Below, one piece after another: positions 7,160 through 17,000 of a stretch of DNA of 34,735 bases; within the stretch, counting starts at the first letter, position 1, and each line of letters opens with the position of its first letter. The position numbers and the translations under genes are program-made. Source of the DNA: an uncultured Bacteroidales bacterium (GTDB taxonomy: Bacteria > Bacteroidota > Bacteroidia > Bacteroidales > P3); contig CAMVAA010000008.1 in assembly GCA_947165345.1 (NCBI GenBank), positions 1-34,735 of the forward strand. Reading direction: 5' to 3'. Below the pieces are notes generated by a model, which worked only from the letters and a program-made list of their open reading frames with translations, was not told the origin of the DNA and made no database searches.

Positions 7160-7972
7160 ATGAGTACTCTAAGCGAAGACATCATCATCTCCACAAGCCT
7201 CGACCAGACGGCCGCCATGCAGCAGCAGGGCTACATCACCCACGCACTCTGCCGCGAGGGCAGCTGCACCTTCCGCCTCGGGGCCCGTGAGCACCGCCTC
7301 GTCACCGGCGACTGCCTCATCATCCCGCAGCAGTCGCTCCTGCTGCACGACTACGCGCCGAGCGACGACTTCCGCATCGAGGTCATCTACGTCTCCGCCA
7401 CCTTCACCGAAGTCGCCTCCCCGCAGAGCAACTACGGCATGCGGGGCCACCTCGCGCTCTTCGAGAACCCGGTGATGCACCTCACCGCAGCCCAACAAGA
7501 GGTCTGCGAGCTCAACTTCGACTACATACGCCGACGCCTCGCCCTGCCGCAGCACAACTTCCACCGCGACGCAATGCTCAACGCGGTGCAGTGCATGATA
7601 ATCGACTTCTTCGACTTCCACGTGGAACTCTACGGCGAGCGGCACGTCACCAATCAGCAGGCTCTGCTGATGCGGCAGTTCATGTCGCTGCTCGACCGAG
7701 GCGAGTACGTGCAGCACCGCGACGTGGCCCACTACGCCGACGCGCTGTGCGTCACACCAAAGTATCTCAGCGAGGTGTGCCGCGAAGTGAGCGGACAGTC
7801 GGCCATGTACTGGATCACCCGCTACACCGCCCTCAACATCAGCCGCACCCTCCGCAACCGCGCCCTCACCATCGACGAGATATCCGATTACTACGGATTC
7901 TCCTCAACCAACTACTTCGTCCGCTACGTGCAGAAGAACCTCGGCGCTTCGCCAAGCGCCCTGAGGGAATAA
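7160..7972 (+). CDS. AraC-family transcriptional regulator
   Basis: A 270-residue regulator. The N-terminal part is a cupin-like ligand/dimerisation domain (ITHALCREGSCTFRLGAREHRLVTGDCLIIPQQ). The C-terminal 90 residues hold the two AraC helix-turn-helix motifs (VAHYADALCVTPKYLSEVCREVSG and LTIDEISDYYGFSSTNYFVRYVQKN). An ATG further upstream at 7097 is possible, but MSTLSEDIIISTSLDQTAAM begins where related proteins do. It is transcribed divergently from the CMD-cupin/flavodoxin operon, the usual arrangement for a local activator, so it most likely senses a small molecule or redox cue and controls that operon. It converges on ruvB with only 15 bases between them. Confidence 0.88.
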   Translation: MSTLSEDIIISTSLDQTAAMQQQGYITHALCREGSCTFRLGAREHRLVTGDCLIIPQQSLLLHDYAPSDDFRIEVIYVSATFTEVASPQSNYGMRGHLALFENPVMHLTAAQQEVCELNFDYIRRRLALPQHNFHRDAMLNAVQCMIIDFFDFHVELYGERHVTNQQALLMRQFMSLLDRGEYVQHRDVAHYADALCVTPKYLSEVCREVSGQSAMYWITRYTALNISRTLRNRALTIDEISDYYGFSSTNYFVRYVQKNLGASPSALRE

Positions 7973-7987
7973 TCACAGAATTCTGTT

Positions 7988-9010
7988 TCAGAAGAGCTCC
8001 TGCTGGTTGCCGTTGGCCTTTATCTTGCCGAGGTGTTGGTAGGCAAGCATGGTGCATTCACGGCCGCGAGGGGTGCGCATGAGGTAGCCCTCCTGTATGA
8101 GGTAGGGCTCGTAGACCTCCTCCACAGTGCCGGCATCCTCGCCGACAGCAGTGGCTATCGTATTGACACCCACAGGACCACCCTTGAACTTGTCGATGAT
8201 GGTGGTCAGTATTCGGATATCCATATCGTCCAGTCCGTTACGGTCCACGTTGAGGGCCTGGAGGGCATAGCGGGCTATGTCGAGCGTGATGGTGCCGTCT
8301 CCCTTGACCTGGGCGAAGTCGCGCACTCGCCGCAGCAGACGGTTGGCTATTCGCGGTGTGCCACGCGAACGACGCGCTATCTCTATGGCACTCTCGCTGG
8401 TTATCTTGACCTGCAACAGCGCCGCCGAGCGGTTCACTATCTTTGTGAGGGTCTCTGCGTCGTAGTACTCGAGTCGGCAGTTGATGCCGAAACGGGCTCT
8501 TAACGGTGCCGTGAGCATGCCGCTGCGCGTGGTGGCGCCAATGAGGGTGAACGGCTTGAGGTTCAGCTGCACCGAACGGGCTGCAGGTCCACTCTCTATC
8601 ATGATGTCTATCCGGAAGTCCTCCATGGCACTGTAGAGGTACTCCTCGACCACCGGCGAAAGGCGGTGTATCTCGTCTATAAAGAGCACATCGTTAGGCT
8701 GCAGCGAGGTGAGCAACCCGGCCAAGTCACCCGGCTTGTCGAGCACCGGCCCCGAGGTAGTCTTGATACTGACACCTAACTCGTTGGCTATGATATTGCT
8801 CAGCGTCGTCTTACCAAGTCCCGGAGGGCCATACAGGAGTACATGATCCAGCGGCTCGCCGCGCTCCTTGGCAGCACGGACGAAGACCTTCAAGTTCTCC
8901 ACCACCTGCCGCTGGCCGGCAAAGCTGTCGAAGCCCGAAGGGCGCAACGCACGTTCTATCTCCTTTTCTTTCGGAGATATGCTATGGCTGTCGAGGTTGT
9001 CATTTCTCAC
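7988..9010 (-). CDS. ruvB: Holliday junction branch migration helicase RuvB
   Basis: The AAA+ motor that drives Holliday-junction branch migration together with RuvA. Motifs, numbered from the chosen start: Walker [10 protein letters not shown] at 61-69, Walker B DEIH at 112-115, sensor GATTR at 158-162, arginine finger in ARFG at 173, and a C-terminal winged helix ([33 protein letters not shown]). The frame is open to 9109, but the promoter at 9058-9087 lies inside that stretch. The GTG at 9010 gives 340 residues, the normal family size, beginning [15 protein letters not shown]. No ruvA or ruvC is nearby, which is common in this phylum. Confidence 0.95.
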   Translation of the reverse strand: MRNDNLDSHSISPKEKEIERALRPSGFDSFAGQRQVVENLKVFVRAAKERGEPLDHVLLYGPPGLGKTTLSNIIANELGVSIKTTSGPVLDKPGDLAGLLTSLQPNDVLFIDEIHRLSPVVEEYLYSAMEDFRIDIMIESGPAARSVQLNLKPFTLIGATTRSGMLTAPLRARFGINCRLEYYDAETLTKIVNRSAALLQVKITSESAIEIARRSRGTPRIANRLLRRVRDFAQVKGDGTITLDIARYALQALNVDRNGLDDMDIRILTTIIDKFKGGPVGVNTIATAVGEDAGTVEEVYEPYLIQEGYLMRTPRGRECTMLAYQHLGKIKANGNQQELF

Positions 9011-9057
9011 TGTTACAGATTGTATTATAAGGCCCTCGTGGCCTTCCGTTTGTCGGG

Positions 9058-9087
9058 CAAAGTTACTACTTTTTTTGTGATTGGCAA
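9058..9087 (-). promoter_or_regulatory. ruvB promoter
   Basis: On the minus strand TAACTTTG (9065-9058) is an exact TAnnTTTG -7 box, with TTG exactly 19 bases upstream (9087-9085). It predicts a leader of roughly 45 bases to the GTG start. Confidence 0.75.
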
Positions 9088-9157
9088 GAAAAAAACTACA
9101 ACACCGCAATAAACCACACCTACCGGCGTTAAGTTAAAAATATATAATGCAAGACTC

Positions 9158-9997
9158 ATGAAATCTATAATCGTAGGAACCGACTTTTCCGAAGGATCAT
9201 ATGTCGCCCTCGAGCTGGCCGTCGACGTGGCCAACCGCATCGGGTGTGACATAACGCTGATATGGGTGAAACGCGAGAAACTACTCTTCACCGGCGACCA
9301 GGTGGACATGATGACCAACCTGGCCAAGGACAAACTGCAAGCCCTCTGCAACAAGTACCAGAAGGCCATGACGGGCGGCAAGCTCGAATGGCGCATCATC
9401 CACGGGCGTGTCTCCTCCGCCATTGCCGAGGTGGCACGCAAGGAGCTCTCTCCCATGATTATCATCGGCACCAACGGAGCCTCCGGCTTCGAGAAATTCG
9501 TTATCGGAAGCCAGGCTTCGCGCATTGTCCAGGACTCGCCCTGTCCCGTACTCACCATGCGCCAGGGCTACGACTTCCACAAGCGGCTCGAACGCATCGT
9601 GGTCCCCATCCGCGTCAATCCCAACTCGCGCGAAAAGGTACCACCTGCCGCCACCATGGCGCGCATTTTCGGCTCCGATGTGCACATCCTCGGCCTTCTC
9701 GACATGAAAGAGGAGGAGTCGGCTCTCCGTACCTACGTCCAGCAGAGCATCGACTACCTTGAACGCAACGGGGTTACATACCACTTCGACATAAGGCCTT
9801 ACTCCAACTACAGCGACACCGTCCTGAGCTACGCCGACGACATAAAAGCCGACCTCGTCATCATAAACACTGAGCAAGACCGCATCATCTCGCAGTTCTT
9901 CCTCGGTACCAACGCACAGCAAATCGTCCACCGCTCGCAAATACCCGTCCTCTGCATCCACCCGGCCGACTATATCAGTGTGGCCGCCAAGGTATGA
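9158..9997 (+). CDS. Tandem-domain universal stress protein
   Basis: A 279-residue UspA-type protein with two repeats. The first domain begins MKSIIVGTDFSEGSYVALELA and carries the ATP-binding signature G-2x-G-9x-G-S intact (Gly104, Gly107, Gly117, Ser118 in GTNGASGFEKFVIGS). The second domain has the same spacing but Asn and Gln replace the first two Gly (NTEQDRIISQFFLGT), so only the first half is likely to bind ATP well. Such proteins act in stress and stationary-phase survival. The next gene starts 40 bases downstream with no terminator, so the two may be co-transcribed. The 5' region is AT-rich but shows no convincing -7 box. Confidence 0.9.
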   Translation: MKSIIVGTDFSEGSYVALELAVDVANRIGCDITLIWVKREKLLFTGDQVDMMTNLAKDKLQALCNKYQKAMTGGKLEWRIIHGRVSSAIAEVARKELSPMIIIGTNGASGFEKFVIGSQASRIVQDSPCPVLTMRQGYDFHKRLERIVVPIRVNPNSREKVPPAATMARIFGSDVHILGLLDMKEEESALRTYVQQSIDYLERNGVTYHFDIRPYSNYSDTVLSYADDIKADLVIINTEQDRIISQFFLGTNAQQIVHRSQIPVLCIHPADYISVAAKV

Positions 9998-10037
9998 CAG
10001 GTAGCGTAACGGCAGACTCAACACTCAAATCTGCAGG

Positions 10038-11339
10038 ATGGAATATGATGTAATCGTCGTGGGTGGCGGTGCAGCCGGACTCATGGCAGCCGTCACGGCC
10101 AGCGGTCGCGGACGCCGCGTGCTGTTGCTCGAGAAGATGGACCAGGCCGGCCGAAAACTACGCATCACCGGCAAAGGGCGCTGCAATCTCACCAACACCG
10201 CCTCGCTGCGCGACACCCTGCCACACATAGGCAGCAGCACAGCTGGCACCACCCGCAAACCCGGCCAATCCGGCGGCGTATGGCTGCGCAACGCCTACGG
10301 CCGCTTCTTCAACCACGAGATTATGCAGTGGTTTGAAGAACACGGTGTGCCACTCGTCGAAGAACGGGGCGGACGCGTCTTCCCAGCCTCCGGCCGCTCT
10401 CTCGACATCTTCCTGGCCCTCATTGGCGAACTGGAGAAGAACCCCAACGTCACCATCCGCAAAAACACCACTGTCAAATCCATCGAAGTATTCAAAGACA
10501 CTAACGCCTCCTCAGACGTTATACCACAAGCCACCGGCGTGGTTCTTCAAAGTGGCGAACGCATCGCCTGCCGCCACATCATCTTGGCCACAGGCGGCCT
10601 CTCCTACCCCACCACGGGCAGCACCGGTGCCGGCTACCGTATGGCAACAGAGCTGGGCCACTCCGTCGTGGAACCAGTTCCTTCTCTCGTAGCTCTGCAG
10701 TGCAAAGAAACGATACCCGAAGAAATGGTAGGATTCGTCCTGAAAAACGTGCAGCTTTCAATCTCCGACCCTCAATCCACAATCTTTAATTCTGCCGTTG
10801 GTGAGATGACTTTCACCAACGACGGCCTCGCCGGCCCACTGGTGCTCAGCGCCAGCCGCATGGCCACCCGCCCGCTGCACGAAGGTCTGTCCCTCACGGC
10901 ACGCCTCGACCTCAAGCCTGGCCTCTCGCCCGAACAGATGGACCGCCGCCTGCTCAGCGACATCGACCAAAACGGCACACGCATATTCAACGACGCCCTG
11001 CGCCTCTGGCTACCAGCCGAGCTGATACCGCTGGCATTAAAACAATTACATATAGAATACTATAAACGTCTGCATCAAATCACTGGCGAGGAACGCCGTC
11101 GCCTTGGTCGCTGGCTCAAAGGTGTAGAGTTCACCATCACCGGCACTCACGACTTCAACGAGGCCGTTGTAACCCAGGGGGGAGTCTCACTGGCCGAAGT
11201 GAACCCCAAGACAATGGAATCACGCCTGGTGAACGGGCTTTACATCGTAGGCGAACTCCTCGACCTCGACGCCGACACCGGAGGCTACAATCTTCAGATT
11301 GCCTTCAGCACTGCACATGCCGCCGCTGAAGCAATATAA
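10038..11339 (+). CDS. BaiN/HI0933-type FAD-dependent oxidoreductase
   Basis: A 433-residue flavoprotein of the HI0933/YhiN/BaiN family. It has the dinucleotide-binding GGGAAGLMAA at the N-terminus, LLLEKMDQAGRKLRITGKGRCNLTN, RVFPASGRSLDI, the family hallmark GGLSYPTTGSTGAGYRMATELGH, and the C-terminal GLYIVGELLDLDADTGGYN that closes the FAD site. Characterised relatives reduce steroid double bonds (BaiN), but most members, including this one, have no known substrate. It probably shares a transcript with the universal stress gene. It ends at a strong terminator shared with the convergent ABC-F gene. Confidence 0.9.
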   Translation: MEYDVIVVGGGAAGLMAAVTASGRGRRVLLLEKMDQAGRKLRITGKGRCNLTNTASLRDTLPHIGSSTAGTTRKPGQSGGVWLRNAYGRFFNHEIMQWFEEHGVPLVEERGGRVFPASGRSLDIFLALIGELEKNPNVTIRKNTTVKSIEVFKDTNASSDVIPQATGVVLQSGERIACRHIILATGGLSYPTTGSTGAGYRMATELGHSVVEPVPSLVALQCKETIPEEMVGFVLKNVQLSISDPQSTIFNSAVGEMTFTNDGLAGPLVLSASRMATRPLHEGLSLTARLDLKPGLSPEQMDRRLLSDIDQNGTRIFNDALRLWLPAELIPLALKQLHIEYYKRLHQITGEERRRLGRWLKGVEFTITGTHDFNEAVVTQGGVSLAEVNPKTMESRLVNGLYIVGELLDLDADTGGYNLQIAFSTAHAAAEAI

Positions 11340-11383
11340 AAAAGAGTGCGGGCAGCTCCGATGAGCTGCCCGCACTCTTTTTT
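11338..11383. terminator. Bidirectional intrinsic terminator
   Basis: A perfect 15-bp stem gagtgcgggcagctc with a cgat loop is flanked by six A and six T. It lies exactly between the convergent stops of the BaiN-type gene and the ABC-F gene and can work on both strands. Confidence 0.93.
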
Positions 11384-13298
11384 ATTCTTCTGCTGCAATG
11401 ACCGCCTCTTCCCATTCGCTCATCTTCTGCTCGAGTTGGTCTTTCAACGACTGGTATTCTTTATAATATTCGGGGGATTGCGCTTCGCCGGACGCCAAAA
11501 CAGCATCGCGTTTGGCTATCTCGGCTTCAAGAGCTTCTATCTCCTGCTCTTTTTGCTTCACCACGTTCTGCAGCTTGCGCCGCTCTCGCTCGCGCTCTTT
11601 GCTCTGCTCGTAGGCAACCTTGCCTTCCGTGGGGCTTTTCTGGCTGCTCTGACTGCTCTGGCCGCCCTGCTTTCCTATGCCACTCTGCTCGTCCTTGCGG
11701 CTCTCCAAAAACTCCATGATGTCACCCTTGAACTCATGCACCGCGCCATCTCGGAACTCGTAGAGCTCGTCAGTGAGGCCACTCAGGAAGTCTCTATCAT
11801 GGCTCACCACTATCAGTGTCCCCGTATATTGCAGCAGGGCATTTTTCAGTATGTCCTTGCTGTCCATGTCCAGGTGATTGGTCGGCTCGTCGAGTATAAG
11901 TAGGTTGCTCGGGGTAAGCAGCAGCTTAGCCAATGCCAGGCGTGCTTTCTCGCCTCCGCTGAGCACCTTGACCTTTTTGTCTATGTCGTCGTCACCAAAG
12001 AGGAAGCTACCGAGAATGTTGCGTATCTTGGGTCTGATATCGCCCTGCGCTATATCGTCTATGGTCTCATAGACCGTCTTCTCCAGGTTAAGCATGGCGG
12101 CTTGGTTCTGGGCATAATAGCCTACCGTCACCCCGGCTCCGAGTTTCAGCGTGCCGCTGTAGTCGTTGATGTCGCCCACTATTATCTTGGCCATCGTCGA
12201 CTTACCCTCGCCGTTGCGACCCACAAAGGCCACCTTTCTTCCGGCTGTAAGCAGCAGGTCCACGTTGTCGAAGACCTGATTGTCACCGTATGCTTTGCCC
12301 ACATGCTTCGCCTCCACCACAATCTTCCCGCTGTGCGGAGCCGGTGGGAACTGGAAGTGGATGCTCTCCGTCGAAATCTCGTCGACCTTCACCTCCTCCA
12401 TGCGCTCGAGCATCTTCACTCGACTCTGCACCTGCTTTGCTTTGGTGGCTTTGTAGCGGAACCGCTCTATGAATGCTTCAATCTGTGCCACCTGCCTCTG
12501 CTGGGCCGTGAGCTGCGCCATCTGGCTGGCCCTGCGTTCCTGCATCTGCACAACATATTCCGAGTATGGGCATCGGTAGTCATATATGCGCCCAGCCGTA
12601 ATCTCTATGGTTCGGCGCGTGATGTTATCGAGGAATGTGCGGTCGTGACTCACCAGGACCACCGCTCCACTATACTGAGCCAAGTAGTTCTCCAGCCATT
12701 GTATAGAGACTATGTCCAAATGGTTGGTCGGCTCGTCGAGCAACAGAAAATCAGGATGCCGCAGCAGGAGTTTGGCCAACTCGACACGCATCTGCCATCC
12801 GCCGCTGAATACCGCTACCGGCCTATCGAAATCGCTGTGGCGGAAACCTAACCCAAGCAGCACTTTTTCAGCCTGTTCTTGCCGGCGTCCACCGCCAAGT
12901 AGGGAAAGATGTTCCGACACCTCGTTGTGGCGCTCAAGCAGACGCGTATAGTCATCACTCTCGTAGTCGGTGCGCTCGGCAATTTCTGCTGCAAGGCTTT
13001 CCAGTTCGCGCTCCATCCCGTCGATGTTCTCGAAGGCCGTGAGCGCCTCTTCCATCACACTGCCCACGCTGTCAGGGATCATCTCCTGCGGCAGGTAGCC
13101 CACCGTCTGACCCGAGGCCACGACAATGGTGCCGCTCTCCGGCTCCTGCCACCCGCAAAGTATCTTCAAAAGAGTGGACTTGCCGGCTCCATTCTTGCCG
13201 ACAAGTCCAATCCTGTCGCGGTCTGACACATTGAATGTGACGCCGCTGAAAAGGTCGGTGCCCGTAAACTGCACCGACAAGTTGTTTACGCTAATCAA
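11382..13298 (-). CDS. ABC-F family ATPase
   Basis: A 638-residue soluble ATPase with two ABC domains and no membrane segments, acting on the ribosome in characterised relatives. Domain 1: Walker A VGKNGAGKST, signature SGGWQMRVELAKLLL, Walker B LLLDEPTNHLD. Domain 2: VGRNGEGKST, LSGGEKARLALAKLL, LILDEPTNHLD. A charged interdomain linker and a C-terminal coiled coil (about 560 to 638, rich in Glu, Lys and Gln) follow the Uup/YheS pattern. Between domain 2 and the coiled coil is a low-complexity stretch with Gln every third residue (GKQGGQSSQSSQ). The frame is open further upstream, but that is the tonB gene in another frame. The TTG at 13298 overlaps the tonB TGA as TTGA and gives the normal N-terminus ISVNNLSVQF. 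Confidence 0.9.
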   Translation of the reverse strand: MISVNNLSVQFTGTDLFSGVTFNVSDRDRIGLVGKNGAGKSTLLKILCGWQEPESGTIVVASGQTVGYLPQEMIPDSVGSVMEEALTAFENIDGMERELESLAAEIAERTDYESDDYTRLLERHNEVSEHLSLLGGGRRQEQAEKVLLGLGFRHSDFDRPVAVFSGGWQMRVELAKLLLRHPDFLLLDEPTNHLDIVSIQWLENYLAQYSGAVVLVSHDRTFLDNITRRTIEITAGRIYDYRCPYSEYVVQMQERRASQMAQLTAQQRQVAQIEAFIERFRYKATKAKQVQSRVKMLERMEEVKVDEISTESIHFQFPPAPHSGKIVVEAKHVGKAYGDNQVFDNVDLLLTAGRKVAFVGRNGEGKSTMAKIIVGDINDYSGTLKLGAGVTVGYYAQNQAAMLNLEKTVYETIDDIAQGDIRPKIRNILGSFLFGDDDIDKKVKVLSGGEKARLALAKLLLTPSNLLILDEPTNHLDMDSKDILKNALLQYTGTLIVVSHDRDFLSGLTDELYEFRDGAVHEFKGDIMEFLESRKDEQSGIGKQGGQSSQSSQKSPTEGKVAYEQSKERERERRKLQNVVKQKEQEIEALEAEIAKRDAVLASGEAQSPEYYKEYQSLKDQLEQKMSEWEEAVIAAEE

Positions 13299-13984
13299 CG
13301 CAGCGAGAAGTTGACGGGGAGGTTGTACTGCACACGCACAGCTTTGCCACGCTGCTTTCCGGGAGACCACTTGGGCATGGCCTTGACCACGCGGACGGCC
13401 TCCTGTCCACAGCCACCACCGATATCACGCACCACGCGCACACCCGTCACCGAGCCGTCGCGCTCCACAACGAACGTGACATACACACGTCCCGTAATGT
13501 TGTTCTCGCGAGCCAGCTGCGGGTATTTGATGTTCTGCTGCAGGTATTTCATCAGGGCTTCCACACCACCGGGGAATTCGGGGTCGTTCTCCACAACTTG
13601 GAAGATGGTCTGCTCCTCCTCTTCTTCTTCTTCCTCGACTTTTACTGGCGTAATCTCGATGTTTGTAGCCTCTTCCTGACGCTGGAACGAACTCATATCA
13701 ACCTCGTTCTCAGACTCGGCGTCATCCTCGATGACGTTCAGCTCGGTCGTAACCTCAGGTTGCTCGGGGGGCGGAGGCGGGGGCAACTCCTCCTGCTGTG
13801 TCTGGATGATGACATCCTCAACCTCGTTCTCGGCGGTACGCACCACCACCTCTACCTGCTCCTGGTCGTAACTTTTGATGTTAAACGCCACAAGGGCGGC
13901 CACCAAAATAACCACCAAGCCTATCTCCAGATAGAGCCCTCGGCGGTTTTCGAGGTCTGCCTTTGGATTTTTCTTGGCTTCCAT
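13295..13984 (-). CDS. TonB-family energy transducer
   Basis: A 229-residue protein. A short cytoplasmic N-terminus precedes one membrane segment (about 17-36, LYLEIGLVVILVAALVAF), then a periplasmic linker with six Pro at 68-73, an unusual run of eight Glu at 117-124, and a C-terminal TonB domain (about 138 to 229: FPGGVEALMKYLQQNIKYP, GRVYVTFVVERDGSVTGVRVVRDIGGGC, KWSPGKQRGKAVRVQYNLPVNF). It couples the proton-motive force to outer-membrane receptors. No ExbB/ExbD genes are near. The Glu run is coded by a slippery CTC/CTT trinucleotide tract. The stop overlaps the TTG start of the ABC-F gene. Confidence 0.92.
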   Translation of the reverse strand: MEAKKNPKADLENRRGLYLEIGLVVILVAALVAFNIKSYDQEQVEVVVRTAENEVEDVIIQTQQEELPPPPPPEQPEVTTELNVIEDDAESENEVDMSSFQRQEEATNIEITPVKVEEEEEEEEQTIFQVVENDPEFPGGVEALMKYLQQNIKYPQLARENNITGRVYVTFVVERDGSVTGVRVVRDIGGGCGQEAVRVVKAMPKWSPGKQRGKAVRVQYNLPVNFSLR

Positions 13985-14035
13985 ATCTTTGTTTTTTAGT
14001 TTATTATTGCGAATTCAGTATTCCTTTTCACACCG

Positions 14036-14065
14036 CTAAATTACGAAAAAAATCCAATTTACCAA
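14036..14065 (-). promoter_or_regulatory. Probable tonB promoter
   Basis: On the minus strand TAATTTAG (one mismatch to TAnnTTTG) has TTG exactly 19 bases upstream. It lies about 50 bases before the tonB start codon. Confidence 0.45.
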
Positions 14066-14075
14066 CAAAAAATTG

Positions 14076-17000
14076 TTAGTTATGGTTAAAAATCGGCACC
14101 TCCACCACCCTCACGTCGGGTTCCAAATACACGATGTACCCACTCACCGCAGGGTATCCCATCTCCACCATGGCGGAGCAGTATCCAGCCACCTGGGTTC
14201 CGTGTTCTGCCATCGGTACACCGGTTTTGAAGTCCACCACCCATGTGCCCTCAGGGGCGAAAACTACACGGTCGGGACGCTCGCGACGGCCGCCCACCAC
14301 CATTTCGCACTCTCGCTTGGACGTATAGCGCGGGTCGAAGAAGCGACGTGCGTCGCTATGGGTCACCACACGACGTGCCAACGAAGCAAGCCGTTCGCGG
14401 TCGGCGGCGTCGGGCACCTGGGCAACAAAATCGGATATAGCCTGTTCCACCCCGTCAGCATCGGCCACAGCAGCCATAAGGTCATGGGCATAAATACCGA
14501 AACGGACCTTGTCCTCTTGGAGCTGCGTGACGGCGTTCTCCGACGGCGAGGCCACATGCACCTTAGACGTCCAGTCTGCAAACGAGAGCCTCTCGAGGCG
14601 CACCGGCTCCTTCCCGTCACGATTCCTGGCTGCGCTGATCCGCGTATCCTCGTCGCCACCATCATAGTCCACGGCGTCAGAAAAAGCCCTGAGAAGGGCA
14701 GGATAGCGCAGGTCCCGTTCCCTCGGTTTCTTTATGTCGTGGGCGTCGGGACAGAAGACATAGAGCTGCTCGCGCGGGCGCGTCAGCGCCACATACAATA
14801 TGTTGAGGTCGTCGACCTCACCGAGCATCTGCTCCTCCCGGCGCTGTGGCTCGAACACCGTAAGCTCGTCGTTTCCAAGGCTCACAAAGGCCGTTGGCAG
14901 CTGACAGCCATCGCCCTCGGCCGGCACATCGACCCACATCTCTACCGGGTAGTCGTGACCGTAGAAAAGGGGGCATATCACCACCGGTGCCTCGAGCCCC
15001 TTCGCTTTGTGAATGGTGAGCAGCCTCACGGCATCCACCTCGTCCGACGCTGCCGCCGATAGGCGCGGCTGGCTGTCGAACCACTCAAGGAATTCGCCCA
15101 CGTTCTGCCTATGACGAGCCGCAAAGGCTGCCACCCGGTTCAACAGTGATGCCACATACGGGGTGTCCACCCCGTCGAGTCCCAACTCGCGTACCACGGT
15201 CTCGCAGCAGTCGTATAAGTCCATCGACCCTAAGTAGTCGAGGTTCAAACGTATACCCCCTATGGTCGGCAACAGCCCACCATCCACGAAAGCATCCCGC
15301 GCAGTCTGCCCCTCCTCTACCCCTACTCTACCCATGGCCTGCATCCGATGTACCAAATCGGCCTGTGCCACCCTGTCGGCTCGGTTGTGCAACAGCCGCA
15401 ATACCGCCACCACCGCCATAACAGCATGGCTTTCGCGCAGGTAGAACGACTCTGTCGAGGTCAACGGCACACCTCCCCGTGCGGAGAGGTAGGCACTGAC
15501 AGCGCCCAGTTCGACATTGCTGCGCGCCAGAACAACGATGTCGGCGTATCGATAGCCTCGCTCCCCGACAAGGGTCTCTATCGTGTCCGCTATGCGACCA
15601 TAGATGGCCTCCTTGATGTCGGTGTCACCTACGTCGGCCTTGCTCACAAAGTCCAGCTTCACACATCCGCGCATCTCCTTGCTCACCCGCTGACGCAGTT
15701 CCTCGTCTCCCTCCGCACGCAGCCGTCCATCCGCGTCGCGACCCACATAGAGCTCCTGCACCAGCGCGTTGTCGGCATACATGTGGCGCGCCAGCCAAGC
15801 GAAGAGCATATTGTTGAATTCCACTATCGCCGATGCGGTGCGGTGGTTGGTGTCGAGCCGCACCAAGCTGTAGTTGCCCCGTATGCCCAGGGTGTGTCCG
15901 TGGTGTTTCATACCCTCAACCCTCGGCAGCCGTGCAAACTGGCGCACGTCGCCCTGCCGGAAGCGGTATATGGCCTGCTTGCCATCGCCCACCACCAGTG
16001 AACGGCAGCGTTGGCTCACCCCGTTCTCCAGCAGCGGCACCAGGTTATGCCACTGCATCACCGACGTGTCCTGAAACTCGTCTATCAGGAAGTGGCGATA
16101 GCGGTTTCCGAGGCGCTCGTAGACGAAGGGAGCCGGGTTGTCCTCGTCCTGAACCACACGGTTTATCAGGCGGTTGAAGTCGCTCAGGTGCACCACCTCG
16201 TTGTCGCGGGCATAGCGGCGCATCTCCCTGTCCAGCAGTCCCAGCAGGGCCATGGAGTATAGGTTGCGCAGCATAGCCCTCAGGCTGTTGTATCGCGTCA
16301 GCCCCTCGCCGAGCAGTCGTTCCACTTTGGCGTAGCGCTCGCGGAGCGCAGGCAGGGCGGCCTCGGCGGCTTCGCGCAGGGCCTTCGGCGCCTTGGCGGA
16401 GGTGAGCTTGCCGTCGTCCATGGCGGCCACGGTGCGTGCCGTCGGCGGTGCAATAGCGCCGTCGGCCATGCGGCTGAAGTAGCCGTAGTAGCCGCTCATC
16501 CCGTAGGGTGCCGTGTCGGCGTCGAGCCCGACCGCCTCGAGGGCGGCCACCATCTCGGCCCCCGCGCGGCGCAGGGCGGCCTCGTAGCGACGCAGCTCGG
16601 CCGTGTAGCCCTGCTGGATGTCACGGAAGTCGCTCAGCGTAAGCTTAGAAAGCTGCGCTATGTGGTCTTCCACGTCCTCCTTGAAGAGCTGCGTAGCCAG
16701 GGCCGACATAAGCCGTTCCACGTTGTAGCCCCGGTCCTCCTCCATCTGGCTGTCCGCGAAGGCCTGCAGCACCTCCGTCAGCTCCTCCTCGCCGTCGGTG
16801 CCGGCCAGCGACATAAGCTGCGAGACGGCCTCGTCGACCATCTCCTGCTGGTCAATCATCACGTCGAAGTTCATCGGCTGCCCCAGGTCGTGGGCAAAGG
16901 TGCGCACCACACGGTGCATGAAACTGTCTATCGTACTCACCGACAAGTCGCTGTAGTGGTGCAATACCTCCGAGTGGAGCCGGGCCGCCATGCGGCTTAG

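Noticed and set aside
7974-7985. Palindrome acagaattctgt as a terminator between the AraC gene and ruvB
   Set aside because: The stem is AT-rich and has no loop or T run; support for termination is too weak.
10750-10800. Possible satellite remnant in the BaiN-type gene (caatctccgaccctcaatcc region)
   Set aside because: The periodicity is faint and homologues also vary here, so it cannot be separated from ordinary sequence.
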